Of a stretch of 64,000 nucleotides of DNA, positions 36,447 through 45,599 are shown in pieces (within the stretch, counting starts at the first letter, position 1; each line of letters opens with the position of its first letter). A program made the translations under genes and the position numbers. Source of the DNA: SKVR01 sp964491395 (GTDB lineage: Bacteria > Bacteroidota > Bacteroidia > Bacteroidales > UBA7960); NCBI GenBank assembly GCA_964491395.1, contig CAZBGI010000015.1, positions 1 through 64,000 on the forward strand, in the 5' to 3' direction. Under the pieces are notes generated by a model. It was not told where the DNA came from, did no database searches, and saw nothing but the letters and a program-made list of their open reading frames with translations.

Positions 36447-37025
36447 ATGACTCCAACAAAAGATCTTTTGAAAAATATCATGCATAAATTTATCAATGCA
36501 TTCCTTCAGGGACTCTTGCTCATTGCCCCGATTTCCATTACGGTTTTTGTCATTTACAAATTGCTGGAATGGGTAGATGGGTTGCTCCCCATCAGCATAC
36601 CCGGTTTGGGATTACTGATAATTGTAGGCTCCATTGCTTTTATCGGGTTTGCCGGATCTGCTGTTATCAAAAAACCGCTGGCCTTTGTTTTTCATATGAT
36701 AATTGAAAGAATCCCGTTGGTGAAAATACTTTATACTTCCATTGCCGATTTGCTTTCTGCTTTTGTAGGACAAAAGAAAAAATTTACGGAGCCGGTTATG
36801 GTAATTATGAACACCGAGAGCAACATCCGGAAACTGGGTTTTATCACCGAGCGCGACTTGCAATCCATTGGCATAGGTCATGAATTTGTGGCCGTTTACC
36901 TTCCTCACTCTTATAACTTTTCCGGGAATATGTTTGTGGTGCCTGCCAAAAACGTAGTACCCATAGAAGCCAATTCAGCCGAATTTATGAAGTTCATTGT
37001 TTCCGGGGGTGTAACCAAGGTATAA
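36447..37025 (+). CDS. DUF502 family membrane protein
   Basis: 192 aa. Two membrane helices near the N-terminus (about 19-38 and 52-72) are followed by a soluble beta-rich part with ERIPLVKILYTSIADLLSAF and MNTESNIRKLGFITER, as in DUF502 proteins. Function unknown. A second ATG at 36480 gives the usual shorter N-terminus, so the start is uncertain. Confidence 0.85.
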   Translation: MTPTKDLLKNIMHKFINAFLQGLLLIAPISITVFVIYKLLEWVDGLLPISIPGLGLLIIVGSIAFIGFAGSAVIKKPLAFVFHMIIERIPLVKILYTSIADLLSAFVGQKKKFTEPVMVIMNTESNIRKLGFITERDLQSIGIGHEFVAVYLPHSYNFSGNMFVVPAKNVVPIEANSAEFMKFIVSGGVTKV

Positions 37026-37094
37026 TTGCCAGGGAAAATTTACTGTAAAATCACAAGAAAAAAACAATTTTGCTATCAGAATATTTATTCTTAA

Positions 37095-37102
37095 TAGCTT
37101 TG
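37095..37102 (+). promoter_or_regulatory. Candidate -7 box for surE
   Basis: TAGCTTTG matches TAnnTTTG 20 bases before the surE ATG. TTTG at 37069-37072 is a possible -33 element at 22-base spacing. Confidence 0.5.
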
Positions 37103-37122
37103 CCAAAAATAAAAAAACAATT

Positions 37123-37893
37123 ATGCATAAACCTGTAATTTTAGTCACCAACGACGATGGCATCATGGCTCCCGGAATCCGCAACCTGATTTCTTTCATG
37201 CTGGAAATAGGAGAAGTGGTAGTAGTAGCTCCCGACAAGGGACAAAGTGGGATGGGGCATGCGGTGACCATCACCCAGCCTTTGCATCTTGAAAAAATCA
37301 ATACCGATGGCGACCACCAGGAATACAGCTGTAGCGGCACTCCCGTTGACTGCGTCAAGATTGCCGTAAACAAAGTTTTGCATAAAAAACCCGATATTCT
37401 GGTTTCGGGTATCAATCACGGGAGCAATTCTTCTATCAATGTTATATACAGCGGCACCATGTCAGCTGCCATTGAGGGTGCCATGGAGGGGATTCCCAGC
37501 GTGGGCTTTTCTCTGCTTGATTATAAACTGGATGCCGATTTCGTTTCGGCAAAAAAATATATTCAGCAAATTGTATTCAATGTTCTGGAACACGGGCTCC
37601 CCAGGGGCAATTGTCTGAATGTAAACATCCCGGCAGTAAAAGAACACGAAATAAAAGGAGTGCGTATTTGCCGCCAGGCCAATGCCAATTGGGTGGAAGA
37701 ATTTGACCATCGAAAAGATCCGCGCGGAAAAGATTATTACTGGCTGACAGGAAAATTCCAGTTACATGAGGATGTGAATGAAACCGACGAATGGGCACTG
37801 GCAAATCACTACATTTCAGTGGTTCCTGTTCAGTATGACTTTACGGCTCATAAACTCATCAGTACACTTAAAGAATGGACATTTGATGCTTAA
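37123..37893 (+). CDS. surE: 5'/3'-nucleotidase SurE
   Basis: 256 aa. The metal site VTNDDGIMAPGI at the N-terminus, CSGTPVDCVKIA and VSGINHGSNSSINVIYSGTM are diagnostic. SurE dephosphorylates nucleoside monophosphates and is linked to stationary-phase survival. Its 3' end overlaps the start of the small membrane protein by eight bases. Confidence 0.95.
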   Translation: MHKPVILVTNDDGIMAPGIRNLISFMLEIGEVVVVAPDKGQSGMGHAVTITQPLHLEKINTDGDHQEYSCSGTPVDCVKIAVNKVLHKKPDILVSGINHGSNSSINVIYSGTMSAAIEGAMEGIPSVGFSLLDYKLDADFVSAKKYIQQIVFNVLEHGLPRGNCLNVNIPAVKEHEIKGVRICRQANANWVEEFDHRKDPRGKDYYWLTGKFQLHEDVNETDEWALANHYISVVPVQYDFTAHKLISTLKEWTFDA

Positions 37894-38170
37894 AAAAGAT
37901 AACTGGATACTGGGTATTGCATTGGGAACATTGCTGCCTCTGGCCATTTATGGCCTTGTTTTGTTGGGTATGCAGAAATGGGGGCGCATAGATGACAGCC
38001 TGAATGTTTATTACATCAAGGAATCCACTATGCAACTGGCGGGTATTTTTGCCAACATGTTCATCTTCAGATATTACATGGTCAACCTGAAATTTGACAA
38101 AACAGGAAGGGGTATTCTGATGGCAACATTTGTATATGCCGGAATATTTGTGTATCTGCATGTATTGTAG
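37886..38170 (+). CDS. Small membrane protein overlapping surE
   Basis: 94 aa from ATG 37886, eight bases inside the surE end. Three hydrophobic segments (about 8-28, 48-64, 76-93). No known family recognised; similar small proteins of unknown function occur beside surE/lpxB in Bacteroidota as far as I recall. The overlap implies coupled translation. A longer frame from 37778 would sit deep inside surE and is rejected. Confidence 0.72.
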   Translation: MLKKDNWILGIALGTLLPLAIYGLVLLGMQKWGRIDDSLNVYYIKESTMQLAGIFANMFIFRYYMVNLKFDKTGRGILMATFVYAGIFVYLHVL

Positions 38171-38246
38171 AGGGCAGACAAGCGCCTCTCTTTCTGGTAA
38201 AATTTATTTTTCTGCCGGGTTTCCGGAGGGTTCAATTAGGTAAAAG

Positions 38247-39365
38247 ATGAAATATTACATCATTGCGGGTGAAGCATCAGGTGATCTGCATGGCTCTAAT
38301 CTGATAAAAGCGATAAAAAACAAGGATTCCCAGGCACAATTCAGAGCATGGGGAGGTGATTTAATGGCCAGGGAAGGAGCAACGCTGGTAAAGCACATCA
38401 ATGAACTGGCATTTATGGGCTTTGCGGAAGTATTGCTTAATCTCTCCACCATTTTGAGCAACATAAAATTGTGTAAGAAAGACATCCTTGACTATCAACC
38501 CGATGGTGTAATCTTCATCGACTACCCGGGATTTAACCTGCGCATAGCCAGGTTTTGCAAAGAAAACGGAATTAGAACCATCTATTACATCTCTCCGCAG
38601 GTGTGGGCCTGGCACCAGTCGCGGGTAAAAAAAATCCGCAGGGATGTTGACAAGATGTTGGTAATCCTTCCTTTTGAAAAAGACTTTTACCGGCAAAACA
38701 ATTACAAGGTTGATTTTGTGGGGCACCCTTTGCTGGATGCACTCAAAAGTCATGTGGCAGATGAAGAGCCCAGTCATTTCACCCGCAAACATCAACTTCC
38801 CGACAAAAAAATCATCGCCCTGTTGCCTGGCAGCAGAAAACAGGAAATTTCACGTATGCTTCCGGTAATGGCAGCTGTCACACATCATTTTCCTGATTAT
38901 CAGTTTGTGATTGCCGGCACCCGCGCCCATCCACAGGCTTATTACACAGGCTTTCTGCCGGATAAAACCACCATCCCGATTATTTTTGGTGAAACTTACG
39001 CACTGCTGCAGCATGCTCATGCTGCCCTGGTTACTTCCGGCACAGCCACCCTGGAAACGGCACTTATCGGGACCCCCCAGGTGGTCTGTTACAAGGCAGG
39101 GTTCCTTTCTTACCATATTGCCAGAAACCTGGTGGATATCCAATACATTTCACTGGTCAACCTTATCATGGACCAACAGATTGTAAGTGAAATGATACAG
39201 GGAGAATGCAACCCCAAAAGCCTGACCCGTGAGCTGCAAAAGATTGTTGAGGAAGGCAGTTTTCGTGATACCATGATACAAAACTATGCGCTGCTGCGCC
39301 AAAAATTAGGGGGTAGCGGTGCATCGGAAAAAGCAGCCCGGGTAGTGGTGGATTTTCTGCATTAA
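38247..39365 (+). CDS. lpxB: Lipid-A-disaccharide synthase
   Basis: 372 aa. Signatures: YYIIAGEASGDLHGSNLI, RAWGGDLMAREGA, YYISPQVWAWHQSRVKKIRR, LLPGSRKQEISRMLPVM and TSGTATLETALIGTPQVV. LpxB joins UDP-diacylglucosamine and lipid X to form the lipid A disaccharide at the inner membrane. Length is standard. It follows the surE pair by 76 bases. Confidence 0.95.
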   Translation: MKYYIIAGEASGDLHGSNLIKAIKNKDSQAQFRAWGGDLMAREGATLVKHINELAFMGFAEVLLNLSTILSNIKLCKKDILDYQPDGVIFIDYPGFNLRIARFCKENGIRTIYYISPQVWAWHQSRVKKIRRDVDKMLVILPFEKDFYRQNNYKVDFVGHPLLDALKSHVADEEPSHFTRKHQLPDKKIIALLPGSRKQEISRMLPVMAAVTHHFPDYQFVIAGTRAHPQAYYTGFLPDKTTIPIIFGETYALLQHAHAALVTSGTATLETALIGTPQVVCYKAGFLSYHIARNLVDIQYISLVNLIMDQQIVSEMIQGECNPKSLTRELQKIVEEGSFRDTMIQNYALLRQKLGGSGASEKAARVVVDFLH

Positions 39366-39528
39366 AAATCATTTCCCAAACCGCACTTTCCTGAAACCAG
39401 TAGCCTGAAAGGACCTTTTCTGCTCTTAACAAAAGCAGCTTTAACACTATTATGCTTGCTTTTGTTTGTTTTTTTTGCTATTTTAGAGACTCCTTCCCGA
39501 TAGCATAACATAACTTCAAGGTACAACC

Positions 39529-41682
39529 ATGACGCATTATTCCCACATACCGATGGTGCGGATCCTGCTACCTTTACTCGCGGGTATAACCTGTTTTACT
39601 TTCGTAGAGTATTTTTTGCCATTCCATATGATTCTTTCAGTGATGTTCGCTTTCCTGGTATCTGGCATTATCATTTACAAATATCTGCTATCCCATTTTC
39701 ATCTGAGTTTTGCATACGGCATCAATGTAATGCTTTTTCTATTTTTCGCCGGATATGTGCTTGCGCAAAGCCGTTATGAATTGACACGGCCGGATCATTT
39801 CAGCCATCACACCCGGGAAAACACCCTGATGCAAATTCGATTGACCGAACCGGTTGCAGAGAAAACCAACTCCTTTCAGATCGTGGGGCAGGTAACCCAC
39901 ATTGTCAGTAAGAATAAGGTAAAAGAAGTCAGAGGCAAAATCATTCTTTGGTTGGAAAAATCAGATGAAGCACAATCGTTGCAATACGGGGATATCATTA
40001 TGACAGAAAACTATTACCAGGAAACCCGTGCACCGCAAAACCCCAACGCATTTGATTATAGAAATTTTCTGGCCAGGCAAAATATTTTCCACCAATCTTA
40101 TCGACGTACCGGAGAATGGTACCATACAGGAAGAAACCAGGGTAACCCCATTGTCATTGCAGCTCACTCCATGCGCAGCATAGCCCTGGAAACATTGGAA
40201 GACAACAATATAAAAGGTCGGGATTTTGCTGTTGCGTCAGCCTTATTACTGGGATATCGTGAGTACCTGGATGAGGATTTACAGCGTGAATTTGCCGGAG
40301 CAGGTGCGATGCATATTCTTTGTGTGTCGGGTCTGCATGTAGGTATTGTTTTTTTGGCGCTCCATTTTGCATTCGGTTTTCTTACCCGGTTACAGGGTGG
40401 TAAATACATTAAAACTTTGATAATTATTGTACTTATTTGGTTTTATGCTGCTATAACAGGATTTGCTCCCTCTGTTTTGCGGGCTTCTACGATGTTTAGC
40501 TTTCTTGCCATAGGACAAACGTTTCGCCGTTCCACCAACATTTACAACACCCTGGCAGCATCTGCCTTAATCCTGGTAATGCTTAATCCGTTTATCATCA
40601 GCAGAATAAGCTTTCAGCTCTCATACATTGCCGTAATCAGCATTGTATCTCTTCAGCCGCTGTTTTACAAGCAATTATATTTCAAAAACAAAATCCTTAA
40701 CTATGCGTGGGGAATTATTACGGTTTCTTTAGCAGCCCAGCTGGGTACCGGACCCCTTGCATTGTATTATTTCAATCAGTTTCCCAATTATTTTGTCCTT
40801 ACCAATCTGATGGTTATTCCACTAACAGGCGTAATAATCAAAGGTGGGCTTCTTTTATTTCTTACTGCGCCGGTTGCTTTCATCTCGCAATATGTAGGCA
40901 TGGCTCTTTCATGGATTGTTTTGTTACTGCATACCTCGGTGCGCCTTATCGAAAGCCTGCCCGGCTCTACTGCCAACAATCTGGTTATTGGATTTCATGA
41001 CAAACTATTGATTTTCTTCCTGATAGTTTTATTGAGCCTGCTCTGGATTAGAAAGCAGAAAAAACTGGTTTACCCTGTACTGGCAAGTCTGTTGATCTTA
41101 ACCATTTCACTCAGCAGCCAATATTTCATCAACCAAAGCAAAAGCCAACTGGTAGTTTATCATGTTCCAAAAGCGAGCGCGATAGATATCTTCTACCAGG
41201 GCCAGTGCTTTTTTCTCGGATGCGATAATGTTCTCAGCGATCCGAAAGTCATTCAGTTCAATATGGAAGCCCACCGAAAAAAAAACGGACTCCGCTCAAA
41301 AAAACTGTCAATGTTAACCCTGGAAGAAGGGATAGAAAAACCTCTATACAGCCACAATGGTTTCCTCAACATTGAAGGTCATACAATCAGGATTATTGAC
41401 CAAAACTATCGAATGCCTTCCCGTCGTTTATTTACAGATACCCTCGATCACCTTATCATTAGGGGTAACCCCCGTTTGCACCTGTCCGATTTAGCAGATG
41501 TGGACCCTGCGCGTATGATTGTTTTCGACAATTCAAACCCCCTCTATCAGCAACGGAAGTGGAAGAACGAATGCGACAGCCTGGGGATTAACTGTTGGAG
41601 CGTTGCACTGCAAGGGGCTTATGTGCACAACATGGACAGAAAACCGATGGAAAGCCTTTCAATCCGGTTCGCATTTCGTTAA
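39529..41682 (+). CDS. comEC: ComEC/Rec2 family DNA-uptake channel protein
   Basis: 717 aa. An N-terminal helical region is followed by a soluble OB-like part (about 100-215), then the Competence domain with FAGAGAMHILCVSGLHVGIV and a run of membrane helices (about 255-530). The C-terminal part (540-717) is in the place of the metallo-beta-lactamase domain but lacks HxHxDH, as in other Bacteroidota. ComEC moves single-stranded DNA across the inner membrane in competence. No other competence gene is in the window. Confidence 0.88.
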   Translation: MTHYSHIPMVRILLPLLAGITCFTFVEYFLPFHMILSVMFAFLVSGIIIYKYLLSHFHLSFAYGINVMLFLFFAGYVLAQSRYELTRPDHFSHHTRENTLMQIRLTEPVAEKTNSFQIVGQVTHIVSKNKVKEVRGKIILWLEKSDEAQSLQYGDIIMTENYYQETRAPQNPNAFDYRNFLARQNIFHQSYRRTGEWYHTGRNQGNPIVIAAHSMRSIALETLEDNNIKGRDFAVASALLLGYREYLDEDLQREFAGAGAMHILCVSGLHVGIVFLALHFAFGFLTRLQGGKYIKTLIIIVLIWFYAAITGFAPSVLRASTMFSFLAIGQTFRRSTNIYNTLAASALILVMLNPFIISRISFQLSYIAVISIVSLQPLFYKQLYFKNKILNYAWGIITVSLAAQLGTGPLALYYFNQFPNYFVLTNLMVIPLTGVIIKGGLLLFLTAPVAFISQYVGMALSWIVLLLHTSVRLIESLPGSTANNLVIGFHDKLLIFFLIVLLSLLWIRKQKKLVYPVLASLLILTISLSSQYFINQSKSQLVVYHVPKASAIDIFYQGQCFFLGCDNVLSDPKVIQFNMEAHRKKNGLRSKKLSMLTLEEGIEKPLYSHNGFLNIEGHTIRIIDQNYRMPSRRLFTDTLDHLIIRGNPRLHLSDLADVDPARMIVFDNSNPLYQQRKWKNECDSLGINCWSVALQGAYVHNMDRKPMESLSIRFAFR

Positions 41683-41834
41683 TCTATCATGCTTAATTTC
41701 CAATAGTCTCTGCTACATCCTTCCGGGTGCCAGGAACGCAATTTTGTAGGGCGCAGCAAGGTTTTCAAATACCGTGAAGGCTGGAAATAAGTTGAAAACC
41801 ATATTATATCGCTTGCGATGTATTTTGAATTTAC

Positions 41835-41842
41835 TACCTTTG
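41835..41842 (+). promoter_or_regulatory. Promoter of the DoxX gene
   Basis: TACCTTTG matches TAnnTTTG; CTTG at 41812-41815 is a near-consensus -33 element at 19-base spacing. The start codon is 44 bases downstream. Confidence 0.6.
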
Positions 41843-41885
41843 CGTCACAAGAGATATTTAAATTTTTGAATAAAACTTTAAGTTT

Positions 41886-42338
41886 ATGGAATTAACAAAA
41901 AAGCTCAGTTGGGCATATGATGTCAAAACAAACTGGTTTCGCAGCCTGCTAAGAATATTATTGGGGGCAGTACTTTTTTACGCGGGATTGGCTCACCTTA
42001 CTTTTCGAAGGCTTGAATTTACAGCGCAGGTACCTGACTGGGTTCCTTTGTCAACCGATCTGGTGGTTGTTCTGTCGGGGATTGTGGAAATTATCCTGGG
42101 AATGGCATTGATCTTATTACCCAAATGGAAAGCATTGACGGGATGGATTGTAGCGATTTTTTTCGTTTTGATTTTCCCCGGAAACATTGCCCAATATGTC
42201 AATCAAACTGATGCTTTTGGCCTTGACACAGATCAGGCAAGATTCATCAGGCTGTTCTTTCAACCGGTTCTGGTTGCCTGGGCCTTATGGTCAACAAGGG
42301 CAATTTCAGCTTACAGGAAAAAGAAAAATTACAGTTAG
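41886..42338 (+). CDS. DoxX-like membrane protein
   Basis: 150 aa with four membrane helices (about 20-36, 54-76, 83-103, 120-140). The arrangement LLRILLGAVLFYAGLAHLTF and GIVEIILGMALILLPKWK fits the DoxX family (small quinone-related membrane proteins of mostly unknown role). Monocistronic. Confidence 0.8.
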   Translation: MELTKKLSWAYDVKTNWFRSLLRILLGAVLFYAGLAHLTFRRLEFTAQVPDWVPLSTDLVVVLSGIVEIILGMALILLPKWKALTGWIVAIFFVLIFPGNIAQYVNQTDAFGLDTDQARFIRLFFQPVLVAWALWSTRAISAYRKKKNYS

Positions 42339-42521
42339 TCCGGGCACACAAATTTACAAGATAAGATTAATCCTGCATCAGGGGATAATCTTGCAGGGAA
42401 GCATTTTAGGGATAATTTCATTGATAGCTACACCACAGAACAGTGAGCCTTACCCTCTCATTTTCCAGGCTTTACCATCATACAAGGAGAAGTAAACGAT
42501 ATTTTTATCACAAAATATTTT

Positions 42522-42529
42522 TATTTTTG
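42522..42529 (+). promoter_or_regulatory. Candidate -7 box for the TPR gene
   Basis: TATTTTTG matches TAnnTTTG, 58 bases before the ATG at 42588; no clear -33 element. Confidence 0.4.
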
Positions 42530-42587
42530 CGTTACCATGGCATGATTTTTACGTATCACAGATACACAAACAATAAAAACACATCCG

Positions 42588-43112
42588 ATGAAATACGTAT
42601 TTCTATCCCTCTTGCTGGCCTGCCTTAGCATAGCAGATATCCAAAGTCAGACGGTCAGTGATTTTGCCCGCATGGCCAAGGCAAAAATGGAGCTGGGGGA
42701 TTACAATGGTGCCGTTGAAGATTTTTCGGCCATCATCCGTTTGCAACCCGAATATGAAATGTTGTACCAGGCTCATTTTGGCCGTGGATACGCCAAGTTC
42801 CAGATGGGAGACTATAAAGAGGCCAAAACCGATTTTGACAGAGCCATCCGCATCTACCCCAACGATGCTGAGGTTTTTTTCTGGCGCGCCTACACCAAAT
42901 ACCGCCTGCGCTACAGGGCAAGCAGTGAAATTGCCGATTACAACCGGGCCATTCTGCTAAAGCCTGACTATGCCGAAGCTTACTTTAACCGCGGCCAGGC
43001 CAAAATAAAAAACCGGCAGTTGCGCGCGGGCTGCAATGACTTGAGAAAAGCGCTGGATCTGGGATACGAAGAAGCTGAAACCCACGTAAGAATCCACTGT
43101 GGAGAACCCTGA
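42588..43112 (+). CDS. Secreted tetratricopeptide repeat protein
   Basis: 174 aa. Signal peptide (about 1-20, ending DIQSQ) then three to four TPR units, for example AKMELGDYNGAVEDFSAIIR, AKFQMGDYKEAKTDFDRAIR and AYFNRGQAKIKNRQLRAGCN. TPR arrays mediate protein contacts. Likely periplasmic adaptor. It ends 11 bases from the convergent glucosaminidase gene. Confidence 0.85.
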   Translation: MKYVFLSLLLACLSIADIQSQTVSDFARMAKAKMELGDYNGAVEDFSAIIRLQPEYEMLYQAHFGRGYAKFQMGDYKEAKTDFDRAIRIYPNDAEVFFWRAYTKYRLRYRASSEIADYNRAILLKPDYAEAYFNRGQAKIKNRQLRAGCNDLRKALDLGYEEAETHVRIHCGEP

Positions 43113-43123
43113 AAAGAAGTGAA

Positions 43124-44116
43124 TCAGCGACGTATTCTTGCCCGTAACTGCAATCGCTGACCCGGCTGAGGTTCTGTTCCTGGTTCAATATCATTTCGAC
43201 GATAGAGCAGCTTTAGCCGCACACCGAATTTTTGCGAAATATCAAGCATGGACTCTCCTTCCTCCACTACATGCCAGTTTTGGCTTGCACTTCTTCTTTT
43301 TGGTTGCAGGTAAACAATTTGCCCGTCGGTCAGGCGATCGGTTTTTTCCAAATCATTATACCTGTAAATCTCCCATGTCCAGATTCCCATTTCGTCAGCC
43401 AGGGATTCCGGGGTGTCGCCCTGGCGGGCGTACACAAAACGAATCCGGTTGTTTTCTCTTACTTCACGTCCTAAACCCACTGGAGGGAAATCTTCTTCCC
43501 CACGGCTGCGCTCAGAATCAGCTACAGGTCTTTTCGCTCTTCTTTCTGTTTTTGCAGGCTTAAAATCTCCTCCCGAAATTACTTTTGCATCAATTTCGTG
43601 CAGGTTGTTTCTCTCAATAACCCCTATCAACAATTGCGGGTATCTTGGATTGGTAGCATACCCGGCACGACGCAGCCCCTGGGCCCATCCCTTGTAATCG
43701 GTTACTTCCAACTCAAACAGGGCGGCATAACGGGCCCTATGGGTAAGAAATTCAGAATGATCCCGGAAAGATTGCAAGGGATCATCGTAAGCACGAAAAC
43801 ATTCGTCTGCCCTGTCATCATCCTTATAAAATGTACCTCCTTGCCATCCATGACATTTGATTCCAAAATGATTGTTGGCAATCACCGCCAAATCACTGTT
43901 TCCAAACCCTGACTCAAGGATTCCCTGCGCCAGCTTAATGCTGGCAGGAATGCCATGTTTGCGCATTTCTTCCATGGCTATATCCTGATACGTGTTTATA
44001 TAATCTGTAACGCTTAATGCCTTTTGTGCACTGGCTTTGCCGGGAGAAAACAGGGCCACCATAAAAATCACACAAATCAGACCCATCATGGTCAAAATCC
44101 GGAAATTCTTTATCAT
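43124..44116 (-). CDS. Glucosaminidase-domain cell-wall hydrolase with two LysM repeats
   Basis: 330 aa from ATG 44116; an in-frame TTG at 44131 is not needed. A signal peptide (ending SPGKASAQ) is followed by a glucosaminidase/flagellar-FlgJ-like domain (about 35-185) with catalytic glutamate in GILESGFGNSDLAV, NNHFGIKCHGW and GYATNPRYPQLL. Two LysM domains (about 225-275 and 280-330) bind peptidoglycan. It cleaves N-acetylglucosamine linkages of the wall in division or remodelling. Confidence 0.9.
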   Translation of the reverse strand: MIKNFRILTMMGLICVIFMVALFSPGKASAQKALSVTDYINTYQDIAMEEMRKHGIPASIKLAQGILESGFGNSDLAVIANNHFGIKCHGWQGGTFYKDDDRADECFRAYDDPLQSFRDHSEFLTHRARYAALFELEVTDYKGWAQGLRRAGYATNPRYPQLLIGVIERNNLHEIDAKVISGGDFKPAKTERRAKRPVADSERSRGEEDFPPVGLGREVRENNRIRFVYARQGDTPESLADEMGIWTWEIYRYNDLEKTDRLTDGQIVYLQPKRRSASQNWHVVEEGESMLDISQKFGVRLKLLYRRNDIEPGTEPQPGQRLQLRARIRR

Positions 44117-44274
44117 AACTTCAATTATCAATCAATTAAAAAATTCACTATATCCACAATACAATAAGAACATCACCTGTCGTATTGTTTAACGAGAAGA
44201 AATGGCACAAGGCCATTTGCCACGGCAAACCTACTTAATTTTTCTTAAATAGCCATCACCCCATTTTCTTTCTA

Positions 44275-44282
44275 TATTTTTG
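44275..44282 (+). promoter_or_regulatory. Candidate -7 box for rsmG
   Basis: TATTTTTG matches TAnnTTTG, 48 bases before ATG 44331. Its position makes a start upstream of this point (TTG 44280) impossible in practice. Confidence 0.45.
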
Positions 44283-44330
44283 CAGGGAAAACAACAACTG
44301 AAGCAGCAGCTCAGTCATTCTCATTCAACG

Positions 44331-44948
44331 ATGGAAATAATCAAAAAGTATTTTCCCCGGCTGGAATCCACCCAGGAAGAAAGATTCGCACAGCTTTTAC
44401 CTTTATACCGGGAATGGAATCAGAAAATCAATGTCATATCACGCAAAGACATGGACAACTTTTACACCAACCATGTATTGCATTCGCTGGCCGTTGCCAA
44501 AATACTCCGGTTTGTTCCCGGCACCAGGATTCTGGACGTAGGCACGGGTGGCGGCTTTCCTGGCATTCCACTGGCCATCATGTTTCCACAGGCCCATTTT
44601 TACCTGCTCGATTCCATTGAAAAGAAAATAAAAGTAGTACATGAAGTAGCCGAGTCAATAGGGCTTGACAATGTAACTCCTGTTAGGGACAGAGCCGAAA
44701 ACGCTCCGGGACACTACGATTTCATTGTCAGCAGGGCGGTTACGGCTTTACCCAAATTTACCGGCTGGGTAAAAGGGAAAATTGCCGGGGAGCAAAAAAA
44801 TGATATTTCCAATGGAATACTTTATTTGAAAGGAGGAGACTTTTCCGGAGAGCTCAGGCAAACCCGCTTTAAGCACAAGGTTTTTGACATATCTGCCTTC
44901 TTTGAAGAAGCGTTTTTTGACACCAAAAAGGTGGTTCATTTATTCTGA
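44331..44948 (+). CDS. rsmG: 16S rRNA (guanine527-N7)-methyltransferase
   Basis: 205 aa from ATG 44331. Family blocks: LYREWNQKINVISRKD, HVLHSLAVAKIL, the SAM site ILDVGTGGGFPGIPLAI and FIVSRAVTALPKF. It methylates G527 of 16S rRNA. Length is normal. Monocistronic or first gene before the PqqD-like gene 262 bases away. Confidence 0.94.
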   Translation: MEIIKKYFPRLESTQEERFAQLLPLYREWNQKINVISRKDMDNFYTNHVLHSLAVAKILRFVPGTRILDVGTGGGFPGIPLAIMFPQAHFYLLDSIEKKIKVVHEVAESIGLDNVTPVRDRAENAPGHYDFIVSRAVTALPKFTGWVKGKIAGEQKNDISNGILYLKGGDFSGELRQTRFKHKVFDISAFFEEAFFDTKKVVHLF

Positions 44949-45210
44949 GCACCTGTTTTATCTTGTAATTACCGGATTATTCTTGTCAGACAGACCCTAC
45001 CCGGTGGTCGCCCTGCAGAACACAAACTGACTCATCACCCATCATTGGCATGCATATCGATTGATTTCCCATAGTCCTGTTCATGATATCTGAATTCTCA
45101 CTTTTCCTCTCTTCATCTTTTTTATTGTTTTTAGCCCGATTATTGAAAAAAAATTCATTAGGTTTGCAATCCCTATCAAAATACAAACTATTGATTTCCA
45201 ATTTTAAGGC

Positions 45211-45591
45211 ATGTACAAAGAGCTGGGATATTTTACAAAGAAGAAAATACTTAGAAAGGCCAACTTTCTCGAACTTACCCCGGTAAGAAAGTTTCAACAC
45301 GAAACAGACGAAGAAGGAAATGTAGTGATACTTATCCCCCGGTTTACCGGTTTTTTTGGGAAAAAACTTCTCCAGCCCCGTCTCAGATATCCTTACATCA
45401 AACTCAGCCTGGATGAGGCAGGAAGCATTACATGGTTGCTGGCCGACGGCAACACGCCGATAAACGCAATTTGCCTGCACGCAGAGAAAAAGCTGGGAGA
45501 TAAAATTTCCCCGGCAACTGACAGGGTTACTACTTTTTTTTCGCAACTTTACATGCGCAAGCTTATAACTTTCAAAGAAATATTAAAATAA
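45211..45591 (+). CDS. PqqD-like protein
   Basis: 126 aa. The winged-helix pattern IKLSLDEAGSITWLLADGNT and a C-terminal LYMRKLITFKEI fit PqqD-type RiPP recognition elements, which bind precursor peptides. No radical SAM maturase or precursor gene is near, so it may do something else. It is 8 bases upstream of pepD and is likely cotranscribed. Confidence 0.7.
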   Translation: MYKELGYFTKKKILRKANFLELTPVRKFQHETDEEGNVVILIPRFTGFFGKKLLQPRLRYPYIKLSLDEAGSITWLLADGNTPINAICLHAEKKLGDKISPATDRVTTFFSQLYMRKLITFKEILK

Positions 45592-45599
45592 CTTATATT

